Positions 6,851 through 14,387 are shown, counted from the stretch's first letter. The stretch is 20,347 bases of DNA from Pelotomaculum sp. UBA3102 (GCA_002365865.1 DFAQ01000027.1:1-20347), one strand, 5' to 3'. The notes: generated by a model not told the origin, from the sequence alone. Program-made: numbers and translations.

Positions 6851-8050
6851 TTAAAACAAAATCTTTTGTCGTCTCATATTGATATTCAAAAGAAGACCTA
6901 AAGCTATTAGATTGGTAATCATACTGCTGCCCCCGTAACTGAACATCGGAAGCGGCAATCCGGTTACCGGCATGATTCCTATAGTCATGCCCACATTAAC
7001 CAGGACATGAAAAGTAATCATTGATGCCACACCGACTGATATTAAATAACCGAAATTATCTTTGGCATTCACTCCAATAAAAATACACCGGTAAATAATA
7101 ATAAAGAAAAGCAGTAAGAGCACTACTGCTCCAACAAACCCCAACTCTTCCCCTACGACGGAAAAAATAAAATCCGTTTCCTGAATCGGAAGAAAGTTAC
7201 CATGGGTTTGACTCCCCTGGAATAACCCCCGGCCTAAAAACCCTCCCTGGCCTACGGCAATCTGAGACTGGATAACATGGTAACCGTCGCCGTGCCAGTC
7301 CTGCCAGGGGTTAACGAAAATAATTAAGCGTTCCAATTGGTAAGGTTTTAAAGGAATCCAGATATTAAAGGAACTATGCGCTTTAAACCAAAGATGCGAC
7401 CAGATCCACAATGAAGCCAGTGATAATCCGCCGGTTATTAAACCGGCCAGCAACATGGGACGTGCCCCCGCCGCGAACAACATCCCAAACATAATAGCCA
7501 TAAAAACCAGGGAAGTACCCAGGTCCGGTTGTTTTAATATTAACAGCATGGGTAAACCGATATAAGCAAAACAGGGAATCAGGTCCCTGAGACGGTTCAG
7601 CCTTTCGTTTCTCTGGGCTAAAAATGCGGCAAAGCAGATAATAATTATTATCTTTGAAAATTCCGAAGGTTGAAATCTAAAAGGACCGATACTAATCCAG
7701 CGCGTGGCCCCCATGGCGGAATTCCCAAAAAATATTACCGTCGCCAGCATGATCAGGTTCAGGATATAAAAAAGCTTCACGTGTTTGGCCAGATCCTCAT
7801 AATGAATATAAAGCATAAAGCCCATTGCCGCCAAGCCACAAAGAATATTAAAAAATTGCCTTTTGACAAAAGACAATGGATCACCGCTACTAACCTGGGT
7901 ACCTGCTGCAGATAATAGCTCCGCCGGTTTCGTGGCACTGTAAATAATGATCATACTGAAAAGCATGATCATTATCACAGTTATAATTAAGGTAAAATCC
8001 AATTTTTTCAGCAGCCTGCTTTGCTTGAACACTTCGAACACTTCTTTCAA
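6851..8050 (-). CDS. rodA: RodA, SEDS-family peptidoglycan glycosyltransferase
   Basis: Polytopic membrane protein of 399 aa with about ten hydrophobic segments. In rod-shaped bacteria RodA polymerises lipid II into glycan strands during side-wall growth, working with PBP2 and MreBCD. SEDS signatures are clear: GATRWISIGPFRFQPSEFSK, PDLGTS, GDGYHVIQSQIAVGQGGFLGRG, then ETDFIFSVVGEELG and GLPLPMFSYGGSSM. D293 of ETDFIF sits where the catalytic Asp of RodA proteins is expected. The best start is TTG (8048-8050), but no good Shine-Dalgarno precedes it; in-frame GTGs at codons 4 and 7 are alternatives, so the first few residues are uncertain. It is last in the operon, 71 nt after minE and followed by the terminator. 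RodA is preferred over FtsW because of the mre/mrdA context. Confidence 0.93.
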   Translation of the reverse strand: MKEVFEVFKQSRLLKKLDFTLIITVIMIMLFSMIIIYSATKPAELLSAAGTQVSSGDPLSFVKRQFFNILCGLAAMGFMLYIHYEDLAKHVKLFYILNLIMLATVIFFGNSAMGATRWISIGPFRFQPSEFSKIIIIICFAAFLAQRNERLNRLRDLIPCFAYIGLPMLLILKQPDLGTSLVFMAIMFGMLFAAGARPMLLAGLITGGLSLASLWIWSHLWFKAHSSFNIWIPLKPYQLERLIIFVNPWQDWHGDGYHVIQSQIAVGQGGFLGRGLFQGSQTHGNFLPIQETDFIFSVVGEELGFVGAVVLLLLFFIIIYRCIFIGVNAKDNFGYLISVGVASMITFHVLVNVGMTIGIMPVTGLPLPMFSYGGSSMITNLIALGLLLNINMRRQKILF

Positions 8051-8064
8051 TTTATTCTATATTA

Positions 8065-8105
8065 TGTAAGCAGTTTGCCTCTTTAACTATCTTGCTGCCT
8101 TTACA
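8065..8105 (-). other. Possible stem-loop in the minE–rodA gap
   Basis: TGTAAGCAG (8065-8073) can pair with CTGC (8095-8098) plus TTACA (8101-8105), with a 2-nt bulge and a loop of about 21 nt. It has no T-tract, so it is not a terminator. It sits before the weak rodA start and could influence mRNA stability or translation. Confidence 0.3.
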
Positions 8106-8121
8106 CTAACATTGTCATATA

Positions 8122-8397
8122 TTAAATTCTTCTATTTGCCGTTCTTTTCATTCCTTTAACCGGTATGTTAGCCACCAATGCTACTGTATTACCGCTGGAA
8201 TCCAGATTTACTTCCAGTGCGCTTTCATCAATCTCCATATAGTTGGATACAACCTGGATTAAGTCGGCTTTCAAGGTCTCCAGCAGTTGGGGCGAAATAC
8301 TCGTCCTGTCATGCACCAGAACCAGGCGCAATCTCTCTTTAGCCACATTTTTGCTTCCGTTATCCCTGCTAAAGAGTCTTGACAAAAATTCGAGCAC
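8122..8397 (-). CDS. minE: MinE, cell division topological specificity factor
   Basis: Protein of 91 aa. MinE stimulates the MinD ATPase and displaces MinC/MinD from the membrane, which drives pole-to-pole oscillation or at least releases division inhibition at midcell. The sequence shows the N-terminal amphipathic segment LEFLSRLFSR, the MinD-contacting helix AKERLRLVLVHDR, and the topological domain SPQLLETLKADLIQVVSNYMEID followed by the EVNLDSSGNTVALVANIPV strands. Length is usual for the family. Start is GTG (8395-8397) with GGGGGAG 7 nt upstream. It lies about 25 nt after minD. MinE in a Firmicute distinguishes this lineage from B. subtilis, which uses DivIVA/MinJ. Confidence 0.93.
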   Translation of the reverse strand: MLEFLSRLFSRDNGSKNVAKERLRLVLVHDRTSISPQLLETLKADLIQVVSNYMEIDESALEVNLDSSGNTVALVANIPVKGMKRTANRRI

Positions 8398-8422
8398 GAC
8401 TGATCTCCCCCTTCCTCCCTAA

Positions 8423-9217
8423 TTACTTCAGACCGATAATTTTCCTGAGTTTTTTTAAAAAACCGTCCTCTTCTTCCAGGTTAACCATGGGAACTTCTTC
8501 ACCAAGAATACGACGGGTTATATTACGATAGGCTTGTCCGGAACGGGAATTTTGGTCTAATACTACCGCCTCGCCCCGGTTGGTTGTGATTACAATCAAT
8601 TCATCTTCAGGGATAACTCCCAGCAAGTCGATGGCCAGGATATCGATTATATCCTCAATACTCATCATATCTCCCTGTCTGACCATCTTCAGACGAATAC
8701 GGTTTATTACCAATTTGGGTTCATACAGGCCGGCAGCTTCGAGAAGTCCGATAATCCTGTCAGCATCCCGTACCGCTGAAACTTCCGGGGTAGTAACTAC
8801 GACGGCCTTTTCAGCTCCTGCCACGGCATTGCGAAAACCCTGTTCAATACCCGCCGGGCAGTCGATAATTATATAATCAAATTCTTTTTTCAATTCCCCA
8901 CACAATTCACGCATTTGTTCAGGACTGACCGCCGTCTTATCCTTGGTCTGAGCAGCAGGCAGCAGATGCAGCCCTTCCAGCCGTTTATCCTTGATTAAGG
9001 CCTGGCGCAGGCGGCAATTACCGCTGGTAACATCGACAATATCATAAACAATCCTGTTTTCCAAACCCAAGACAACATCCAGGTTCCTTAAACCGATATC
9101 CGCATCTACCAGTGCTACTTTGCATCCCATGGATGCCAGGCCGGCGCCGATATTTGCAGTAGTAGTGGTTTTCCCCACTCCTCCTTTGCCGGAAGTCACT
9201 ACGATTACTTCGCCCAT
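8423..9217 (-). CDS. minD: MinD, septum-site-determining ATPase
   Basis: Membrane-associated ATPase of 264 aa of the ParA/MinD family that carries MinC to the membrane. Its N terminus MGEVIVVTSGKGGVGKTT is a deviant Walker A motif with signature K11 and catalytic K16, exactly as in E. coli MinD; the ALVDADIGLRNLDVVLGLE segment contributes the D38-region Asp, and DYIIIDCPAGIEQG is Walker B. The last residues, FLKKLRKIIGLK, form the amphipathic membrane-targeting helix. An open frame extends 15 codons further to an ATG at 9262, but that ATG lies in the loop of an inverted repeat. The ATG at 9215-9217 has AGGAGG 10 nt upstream and matches the family N terminus, so it was chosen. It lies between minC and minE. 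Confidence 0.95.
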   Translation of the reverse strand: MGEVIVVTSGKGGVGKTTTTANIGAGLASMGCKVALVDADIGLRNLDVVLGLENRIVYDIVDVTSGNCRLRQALIKDKRLEGLHLLPAAQTKDKTAVSPEQMRELCGELKKEFDYIIIDCPAGIEQGFRNAVAGAEKAVVVTTPEVSAVRDADRIIGLLEAAGLYEPKLVINRIRLKMVRQGDMMSIEDIIDILAIDLLGVIPEDELIVITTNRGEAVVLDQNSRSGQAYRNITRRILGEEVPMVNLEEEDGFLKKLRKIIGLK

Positions 9218-9227
9218 TCTTAAAGAT

Positions 9228-9233
9228 CCTCCT
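9228..9233 (-). promoter_or_regulatory. Ribosome-binding site that decides the minD start
   Basis: AGGAGG on the minus strand, 10 nt before the ATG at 9215-9217. It supports the shorter 264-aa MinD over the longer frame that starts at 9262. Confidence 0.75.
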
Positions 9234-9252
9234 CTTTTAAAGTCAACGGCGC

Positions 9253-9281
9253 CTGACGTCATAATTTCTGACTGACGTCAG
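9253..9281. repeat. Twin TGACGTCA palindromes in the minC–minD gap
   Basis: TGACGTCA occurs at 9254-9261 and again at 9273-9280, 19 bp apart. Each copy is itself a perfect palindrome, and together they form a 9-bp stem (CTGACGTCA / TGACGTCAG) around an 11-nt loop. No T-tract follows on the minus strand. It could be a dyad operator or an mRNA hairpin before minD. Confidence 0.65.
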
Positions 9282-9314
9282 TATTTTAATATTCAAGTTA
9301 AGTTTAAATAAACT

Positions 9315-9764
9315 TTAATTTGCCTTACCCTGTCTTTCGCCACCTGTTTGAAATGCTTCAATTGTTACAACCCCGTCTTTGATTCGAGCCATTTCAGGTT
9401 GTCCGGTATCCTCCGGTTCATCATCCGGCGGCCTAGTAATATGATTGGCAATCCTGAGTTGCGTCGGCTGCAGCCGGAATGCCATCACAACGGCATTTTC
9501 ATCGCCGCAGGCACCGGCATGAACCACACCCCTCAAAACACCCATGATAATCACATTTCCTTTGGCGACCACCTCGGAACCCGGATTCAAGTCTCCCAGA
9601 ATCACCACGTTACCGTCATAATGAATACTCTGACCGGAACGTAAGGTTCTTTGAACCAATATTGTATTATCATCTACCAGGTCTTCCTGGCCCGCCGGAA
9701 TACCCTCGGCAAATCCCGAAATTACCTCTCCGCGGACATCTCTTTTAGAGCAAGTCAAGGTCAT
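9315..9764 (-). CDS. minC: MinC C-terminal-domain protein (short form, no N-terminal domain)
   Basis: Septum-site protein of about 149 aa. Only the C-terminal beta-helix domain of MinC is present: TILVQRTLRSGQSIHYDGNVVILGDLNPGSEVVAKGNVIIMGVLRGVVHAG, then FRLQPTQLRIANHITRPPDDEP. In other bacteria this domain dimerises and binds MinD, while a separate N-terminal domain of about 100 residues binds FtsZ and blocks ring assembly. That domain is absent: a TAG stop precedes the earliest TTG (9780-9782), and only 144 AT-rich bases separate this frame from mrdA. Start is uncertain: AGGAGG (9767-9772) is 2 nt from the ATG used here and 8 nt from a TTG at 9756-9758. The short basic N terminus (TCSKRDVRGEVISGF) matches nothing I recognise. 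It precedes minD. Confidence 0.85.
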   Translation of the reverse strand: MTLTCSKRDVRGEVISGFAEGIPAGQEDLVDDNTILVQRTLRSGQSIHYDGNVVILGDLNPGSEVVAKGNVIIMGVLRGVVHAGACGDENAVVMAFRLQPTQLRIANHITRPPDDEPEDTGQPEMARIKDGVVTIEAFQTGGERQGKAN

Positions 9765-9782
9765 CTCCTCCTGCAACTGCAA

Positions 9783-9926
9783 CTAGCAGTTAATTCTACA
9801 AGAAAAAACCAAATCCTGCTATTCAAAAACAAAAAACGGAAGTTAAAATCCATGTTTTTTTACCAAATAATATAATAAATTTACATTTTATTTTATTTAC
9901 ATTTTAGTATCATTGCTAAGCAAATT
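9783..9926. other. AT-rich spacer between mrdA and minC with a 12-bp direct repeat
   Basis: This 144-nt stretch has no gene. It contains a perfect 12-bp direct repeat, ATTTACATTTTA, at 9879-9890 and 9895-9906. It is much more AT-rich than the neighbouring genes and lies where the coding region for the MinC N-terminal domain would be expected. No convincing promoter or terminator was found. Confidence 0.55.
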
Positions 9927-11885
9927 TTATTCAGGAGTGACCACCCTCTCTTTCCCTTCAAGAGGCAGACCGAAATATGCCGCCAGCATATCTTCCGCCA
10001 CCGGTCCGGCCGCAGTACCGCCGTGACCCGCATGTTCCATAATTACCGCAACGGCAATTTCAGGGTCATCAAACGGCGCGAAAGCCACGATCAAGGCATG
10101 ATTATCATGGCCGGGAACCTCGGCCGTTCCGGTTTTAGCCGCCACAGGCGGAAGCCCTGCAAAAAGACCGTACGCCGTCCCGTCCGGGGGAAGGGTTGCC
10201 TCACGCATGCCTTCTCTGACCAGGGCCAGGGTTTTCAGTGACACGTCAGCCCGGCCCAATTCAACCGGAGCATTCGTTTTTAAAACCTTACCGCCGGGAC
10301 CGATTATTTTTTGAACCAGATATGGTTTATACAAGGTTCCACCGTTAGCAACGGCAGCTGCATAATTGGCCAGTTGAAGAGGGGTGTAACGATTGTCTCC
10401 CTGGCCGATAGAAGAAATGATCGTATCGTAATCGTGCCAATCAAGCTCCCACTCAACAGCCCGCAGTTCCTCAGCTCTTTTTTTCAGCAAGACCTTGCGT
10501 TCGTCTTCTGCAGTGGTATTTGCAAGCAGCTCACGGTACTTTTGTATTATTGCTTCAACCCGGTTCCTGGCATCAACGTTTAAATACTTCAACCTTTGTT
10601 GAAGTTTTGTATCCGGACCCGGTACTATGCCGGTTTCTTCCCAGGGCAGGTCGATACCCGTTTTCATCCCCAGGCCGAATTCACGGGCAATCTGTGCAAT
10701 TCTATTAATACCCGTGCGCAACCCTAACTGGTAAAAATAAGTATTACAGGAAACCTTGATCGCCCTGATCAGGTCTACTTTTCCGTGGCCGCCGGCCTTC
10801 CAGTCTTTGTATGTCTTACCCCAAAAAAAGTACCCGGGATCGGATATAGCCTCTTGCGGGTCGACTATATCTGATTCCAGCCCGGCCATAGCCACGATCA
10901 TTTTAAAGGTTGAACCGGGCGGATAAGCCATTAAGGCACGGTTTAACATCGGTTTCGACGGTGAGTTGAAAAGCTCGTTATATTCTTTTTGAGTCAGAAT
11001 CCCGGAGAGCTTAACCGGGTCATATTCAGGATAGCTGGCCATGGCCAGCACACCGCCGGTCCTTACATTGATCGCGACCGCCACCCCCGCTCCGGCTTCC
11101 CCGTATCCTTGCTCCAACGCTTCTTGAGCGGACCGGGCCAGGGCTTCCTCAGCCGCTTTTTGTACCTTGTAATCAACATTGAGAACCAGTTTATTGCCCG
11201 GAACCGGCTGTTTCACTCCCAAATCCCGTACCGGCCTGGCCATGGAATCGACTTCCACCTGCCTGCCGCCGTCCTGGCCCCGCAACTCTTCTTCGTAGGT
11301 ATGTTCCAAACCTGTCTGACCAAAAGAATCACCTGGTTTATATCCTTTATTGCGGTTTATCTCCAGTTGCTCCTCATTGATTTGCCGCACATAACCCATG
11401 ACATGAGCCAACAATTTTCCGTTCGGATACTCCCGCATAGGCTCGATATCAATCACGACACCGGGCAACTCCAGGCGCTGCTCCTCTATTTTGGTTACAA
11501 GCTCCAACGGAACCCTGGCGGCAATTTGAACCGGTTCATATAAACGTTTTTGTTGTTCTATTTTTTGTTCAATTTCCCGGGGATCCATACCTAAAACCGC
11601 AGCCAGATTTTTGACCACACCACCGGTATCATTGCGCCCGAGGTTTACCAGGGAAACGGTATAAACCGGCTGGTTACCTACCAGCTTTACCCCGTTCCGG
11701 TCGAAAACCTCACCTCGAGGAGCCTTGATGGTGATCAATCTAATCCGGTTTTCCTGAGCCAGAGTAGAAAACTTATCGTTTTGGAGCAGCTGAATGTAAG
11801 CCAACCTGGTCACCAGAATAAAAAAGACGGCAGAGATAATGATTAAAAATTTTTGCATTCTCTTTTCTATAATTTTGTTCTCCAT
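9927..11885 (-). CDS. mrdA: Penicillin-binding protein 2 (class B, elongation transpeptidase)
   Basis: Membrane-anchored D,D-transpeptidase of 652 aa that cross-links peptidoglycan made by RodA during side-wall growth. Order of parts: one membrane segment (about 12-33), a dimerisation/pedestal domain (about 50-210, with KAPRGEVFDRNG and FGQTGLEHTYEEELRG), then the transpeptidase. Catalytic motifs are S325-T-F-K328 (YPPGSTFK), S379-C-N381 and K564-T-G566 (AAKTGTAE). Between IDLPWEE (about 421) and SSIGQGDNRYTP (about 491) there is a charged, probably helical insertion of roughly 55-60 residues that typical PBP2 enzymes lack. ATG start with GGGGAG close upstream. It follows mreD by 28 nt. PBP2 is favoured over SpoVD/PBP3-type proteins because there is no PASTA domain and the neighbours are mre genes. 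Confidence 0.94.
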   Translation of the reverse strand: MENKIIEKRMQKFLIIISAVFFILVTRLAYIQLLQNDKFSTLAQENRIRLITIKAPRGEVFDRNGVKLVGNQPVYTVSLVNLGRNDTGGVVKNLAAVLGMDPREIEQKIEQQKRLYEPVQIAARVPLELVTKIEEQRLELPGVVIDIEPMREYPNGKLLAHVMGYVRQINEEQLEINRNKGYKPGDSFGQTGLEHTYEEELRGQDGGRQVEVDSMARPVRDLGVKQPVPGNKLVLNVDYKVQKAAEEALARSAQEALEQGYGEAGAGVAVAINVRTGGVLAMASYPEYDPVKLSGILTQKEYNELFNSPSKPMLNRALMAYPPGSTFKMIVAMAGLESDIVDPQEAISDPGYFFWGKTYKDWKAGGHGKVDLIRAIKVSCNTYFYQLGLRTGINRIAQIAREFGLGMKTGIDLPWEETGIVPGPDTKLQQRLKYLNVDARNRVEAIIQKYRELLANTTAEDERKVLLKKRAEELRAVEWELDWHDYDTIISSIGQGDNRYTPLQLANYAAAVANGGTLYKPYLVQKIIGPGGKVLKTNAPVELGRADVSLKTLALVREGMREATLPPDGTAYGLFAGLPPVAAKTGTAEVPGHDNHALIVAFAPFDDPEIAVAVIMEHAGHGGTAAGPVAEDMLAAYFGLPLEGKERVVTPE

Positions 11886-11913
11886 TTTTCTCCCCTGCCC
11901 TTAGTTACAATGA

Positions 11914-12405
11914 TCACATTTCCCGGCCTTGTATCTGCATAAAATGTAAAAAACGCTTGAAAAAAAGCGGTGCCAGAAGAGCAGTATAAAAGGCCGTCGG
12001 AAAAGCCACCCTGAATAACGCATAAAATACAGGAATATAGATACCGAGAGACAAAGACAGCAGGTAATGCACTACAAGGCCGGCCACGGCAGATACGAAG
12101 GTAACTCCTGCTGCAACCGGGGTATTCTCCCGGTTCAGGCGCACACCGACAGCTCCTGCCAGGTAACCAGCAGTCATTTTGGAAAGTGCGTTCAGACCGA
12201 TATAACTTCCCGCAAACAGGTCTTCAATAATCCCCCCGGCAAAACCCAAAAAAGCCCCCTCTCTGGTACCCAGGAGGAAGCTGTTTAAAATTGTCAGAAG
12301 CATGACCAGATCCGGTTTGACACCAATGATTGCCACTTGTTCCAGTATGGTCGTCTGCAAAAGCAAAGCCACACCTAACAATAACAAAAATACGGGGATC
12401 GGCAA
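11914..12405 (-). CDS. mreD: MreD, rod shape-determining membrane protein
   Basis: Hydrophobic protein of 163 aa with about five membrane segments; part of the MreBCD elongasome. MreD sequences diverge strongly, but the family pattern is visible: IGVKPDLVMLLTILNSFLLGTREGAFLGFAGGIIEDLF, followed by SYIGLNALSKMTAGYLAG. The start is TTG (12403-12405), with GGGAGG 7 nt upstream and overlapping the mreC stop, which lies only 3 nt away, so the two are probably translationally coupled. No ATG is available near this site. It lies between mreC and mrdA, the usual place. Confidence 0.93.
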   Translation of the reverse strand: MPIPVFLLLLGVALLLQTTILEQVAIIGVKPDLVMLLTILNSFLLGTREGAFLGFAGGIIEDLFAGSYIGLNALSKMTAGYLAGAVGVRLNRENTPVAAGVTFVSAVAGLVVHYLLSLSLGIYIPVFYALFRVAFPTAFYTALLAPLFFKRFLHFMQIQGREM

Positions 12406-12408
12406 ACC

Positions 12409-13263
12409 CTAACCTCCCTCTGAAGTCGAAACCGCTTCAGGTAATACTTTCCTTACGATCAATACTTCTTCCAACCTGTTAAAATCAGTGTAGGGCCGGA
12501 TAATTGCGCTTTCAAACAACCCGGAAGATTCTTCCCGGAGGTCAGTTATCTCTCCGATCGGAACCCCTTTCGGATAAATGCTGCTCAATCCGGAAGTTAT
12601 TACCGCCTGACCTTTTTCAACCGGTGCATCATTTGAAATATGAATCATCCTTGTTATTCCCAGTCCCCCCGTAACCCCCTCGACAATACCGGGAGTACGG
12701 TTGTCCTGAACCAAAGCGCCTACTCCACTGCGCGGATCGGTAATCAAAAGAACTTCGCAGGTTGCATCTGAAACCGAAACTACCCGTCCTACCAGCCCTT
12801 CAGGTGTAAGAACGGACATGTTGTCCTGCACCCCGTCTTTAAAACCTTTATTAAGGGTTACGGTTCCGAACCAGTTGCCCGGATCTCTGGCTACTACCGA
12901 TGCCGCTAAAAAATCAAACCGGTAAGACATTAGCTGTTTATATTCCAAAAGTACGGAAAGCCGCCGGTTTCCCAGCCTGTATTCATTTAACCGGATAATC
13001 TCGCTCTTCAGGCGTGCTACTTCCTGCTTCAATTCACGGTTACGTTCAGCCGTGCCAATCAAAGACACCGGCAGTGAAACCAAATGGCGCGCTTGCCTGC
13101 CGGCCCAGGTCAGGCCGGTCTGCACCGGAGCCAGGATATCCCTGAACTTTGATTCCAGGGGTGCCGGCCAGGTCCGCTCAGGCATGGTTATGCGCATGAC
13201 CGCCAGGGTAACCGTTAGTAAAACAGCAAGAAAGAACAATCTCTTGGCAGTAACCCAACGCAC
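12409..13263 (-). CDS. mreC: MreC, rod shape-determining protein
   Basis: Bitopic protein of 284 aa. A short cytoplasmic start is followed by one membrane segment (about 8-24), a coiled coil (about 71-110, ERNRELKQEVARLKSEIIRL) and an extracellular beta-rich domain with the family motifs VVARDPGNWFGTVTLNKGFKDGV, GLVGRVVSVSD, LLITDPRSGVGALVQ and ITSGLSSIYPKGVPIGEI. MreC links MreB to RodA/PBP2 and is thought to switch PBP2 to its active form. Start is GTG (13261-13263) behind a purine-rich AGGGGTG/AGGGG stretch. A 92-nt gap separates it from mreB, the largest gap in the mre block. Confidence 0.95.
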   Translation of the reverse strand: MRWVTAKRLFFLAVLLTVTLAVMRITMPERTWPAPLESKFRDILAPVQTGLTWAGRQARHLVSLPVSLIGTAERNRELKQEVARLKSEIIRLNEYRLGNRRLSVLLEYKQLMSYRFDFLAASVVARDPGNWFGTVTLNKGFKDGVQDNMSVLTPEGLVGRVVSVSDATCEVLLITDPRSGVGALVQDNRTPGIVEGVTGGLGITRMIHISNDAPVEKGQAVITSGLSSIYPKGVPIGEITDLREESSGLFESAIIRPYTDFNRLEEVLIVRKVLPEAVSTSEGG

Positions 13264-13355
13264 CCCTGCTTCACCCCTAACTTACCCGGAAAATACTTCT
13301 TAATTTACTATATTTATGAGAGTAACTTTTATTATACTTATAACGGTTATTATTG

Positions 13356-14387
13356 TTACGCCAGTTTTTTGGGTTGGATTAACACCTTACGCAGTACGTC
13401 GATATTCTCCAGCACCCGCCCGGCACCGTAAGCCACTACAAGCAGGGGCTCGTCCGCCAGATGTACCGGCATGCCGGTCTGTTCACTCACAAGGCGGTCC
13501 AACCCGCGCAGAAGAGAGCCGCCTCCGGCCATGACAATACCCCGGTCCATTATATCTGCCGCCAATTCCGGCGGGGTTTGCTCCAGGGTGGTTTTAATCG
13601 CTTCTACGATACTGGATACCGGTTCTGAAAGGGCCTTATAGATTTCTTCTGAAGTGATATTTACCGTCTTGGGCAGACCGGTTACAAGATCACGTCCCCG
13701 TACTTCGTCAGTTTGCTTATTTTCCAGGGGATAAGCCGTACCGATCTGGATTTTTATCTGTTCGGCGGAACGCTCACCGATCATCAAATTATAGGTGCGT
13801 TTGACATAATTGATAATAGCTTCATCCATCTCATCGCTGGCAATACGCACCGACCGGCTGGTAACTATCCCGCCCAGGGAAATAACGGCTACTTCAGTGG
13901 TACCACCGCCGATATCAACGATCATATTGCCCGTAGGTTCATGAACGGGCAGCCCGGCACCGATGGCAGCAGCCATCGGTTCTTCAATAAGGTAAGCTTC
14001 CCGGGCTCCTGCCTGAAGGGCGGCCTCCCGTACCGCTCTTTCTTCCACGGCGGTAACGCCGGACGGAACCCCCACCACTACTCTGGGGCGAATAATAAAA
14101 GCACGGCTCCGCAATGCTTTATTTATAAAATATTTGATCATGCTCTGGGTAACGTCAAAGTCGGCTATAACCCCGTCTTTTAGCGGTCTGATAGCCACAA
14201 TATTCCCGGGAGTACGGCCAATCATCCTTTTGGCCTCTTCTCCTACGGCCAGAACATGGCCGGTATCTTTCTGGATGGCCACAACCGAGGGTTCCCGAAT
14301 AATAATCCCTTTCCCCTTGACATAAACAAGGGAATTAGCAGTGCCCAAGTCCATCCCCATATCTTTTGAAAACAGACCGACGCGCAT
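13356..14387 (-). CDS. mreB: MreB, actin-like rod shape cytoskeletal protein
   Basis: Actin-fold ATPase of 343 aa that forms membrane-bound filaments guiding wall synthesis. Nucleotide-binding motifs are clear: phosphate-1 GMDLGTANS (11-19), the catalytic Glu region LIEEPMAAAIGAG (about E135/E136), phosphate-2 MIVDIGGGTTEVAVIS (155-170) and the adenosine motif IVMAGGGSLLRGLD near residue 286. The N terminus starts with a short hydrophobic stretch MRVGLF that could help membrane contact. Length and motifs are entirely typical. ATG start with AAAGGGG upstream. It is 25 nt after radC and opens the mreBCD block. Confidence 0.98.
   Translation of the reverse strand: MRVGLFSKDMGMDLGTANSLVYVKGKGIIIREPSVVAIQKDTGHVLAVGEEAKRMIGRTPGNIVAIRPLKDGVIADFDVTQSMIKYFINKALRSRAFIIRPRVVVGVPSGVTAVEERAVREAALQAGAREAYLIEEPMAAAIGAGLPVHEPTGNMIVDIGGGTTEVAVISLGGIVTSRSVRIASDEMDEAIINYVKRTYNLMIGERSAEQIKIQIGTAYPLENKQTDEVRGRDLVTGLPKTVNITSEEIYKALSEPVSSIVEAIKTTLEQTPPELAADIMDRGIVMAGGGSLLRGLDRLVSEQTGMPVHLADEPLLVVAYGAGRVLENIDVLRKVLIQPKKLA

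Noticed and set aside
8051..8121. Separate promoter for rodA (CATAAT as -10)
   Set aside because: The only -35 at a suitable distance (TAGTTA) matches 3 of 6 positions, and the gene fits as the operon's last member.
9218..9262. 15-codon N-terminal extension of MinD from the ATG at 9262
   Set aside because: The family N terminus and the AGGAGG site both support the ATG at 9217; the upstream ATG lies in the loop of the twin palindrome.
9840..9926. Terminator between mrdA and minC
   Set aside because: Only 3-4 bp A/T-poor stems can be drawn; the T-runs alone do not make a credible intrinsic terminator.
10989..11543. 184-aa open frame on the plus strand opposite mrdA
   Set aside because: It is the antisense shadow of a clearly real gene, has no family resemblance and no convincing ribosome-binding site; the same holds for the other plus-strand frames in the window.
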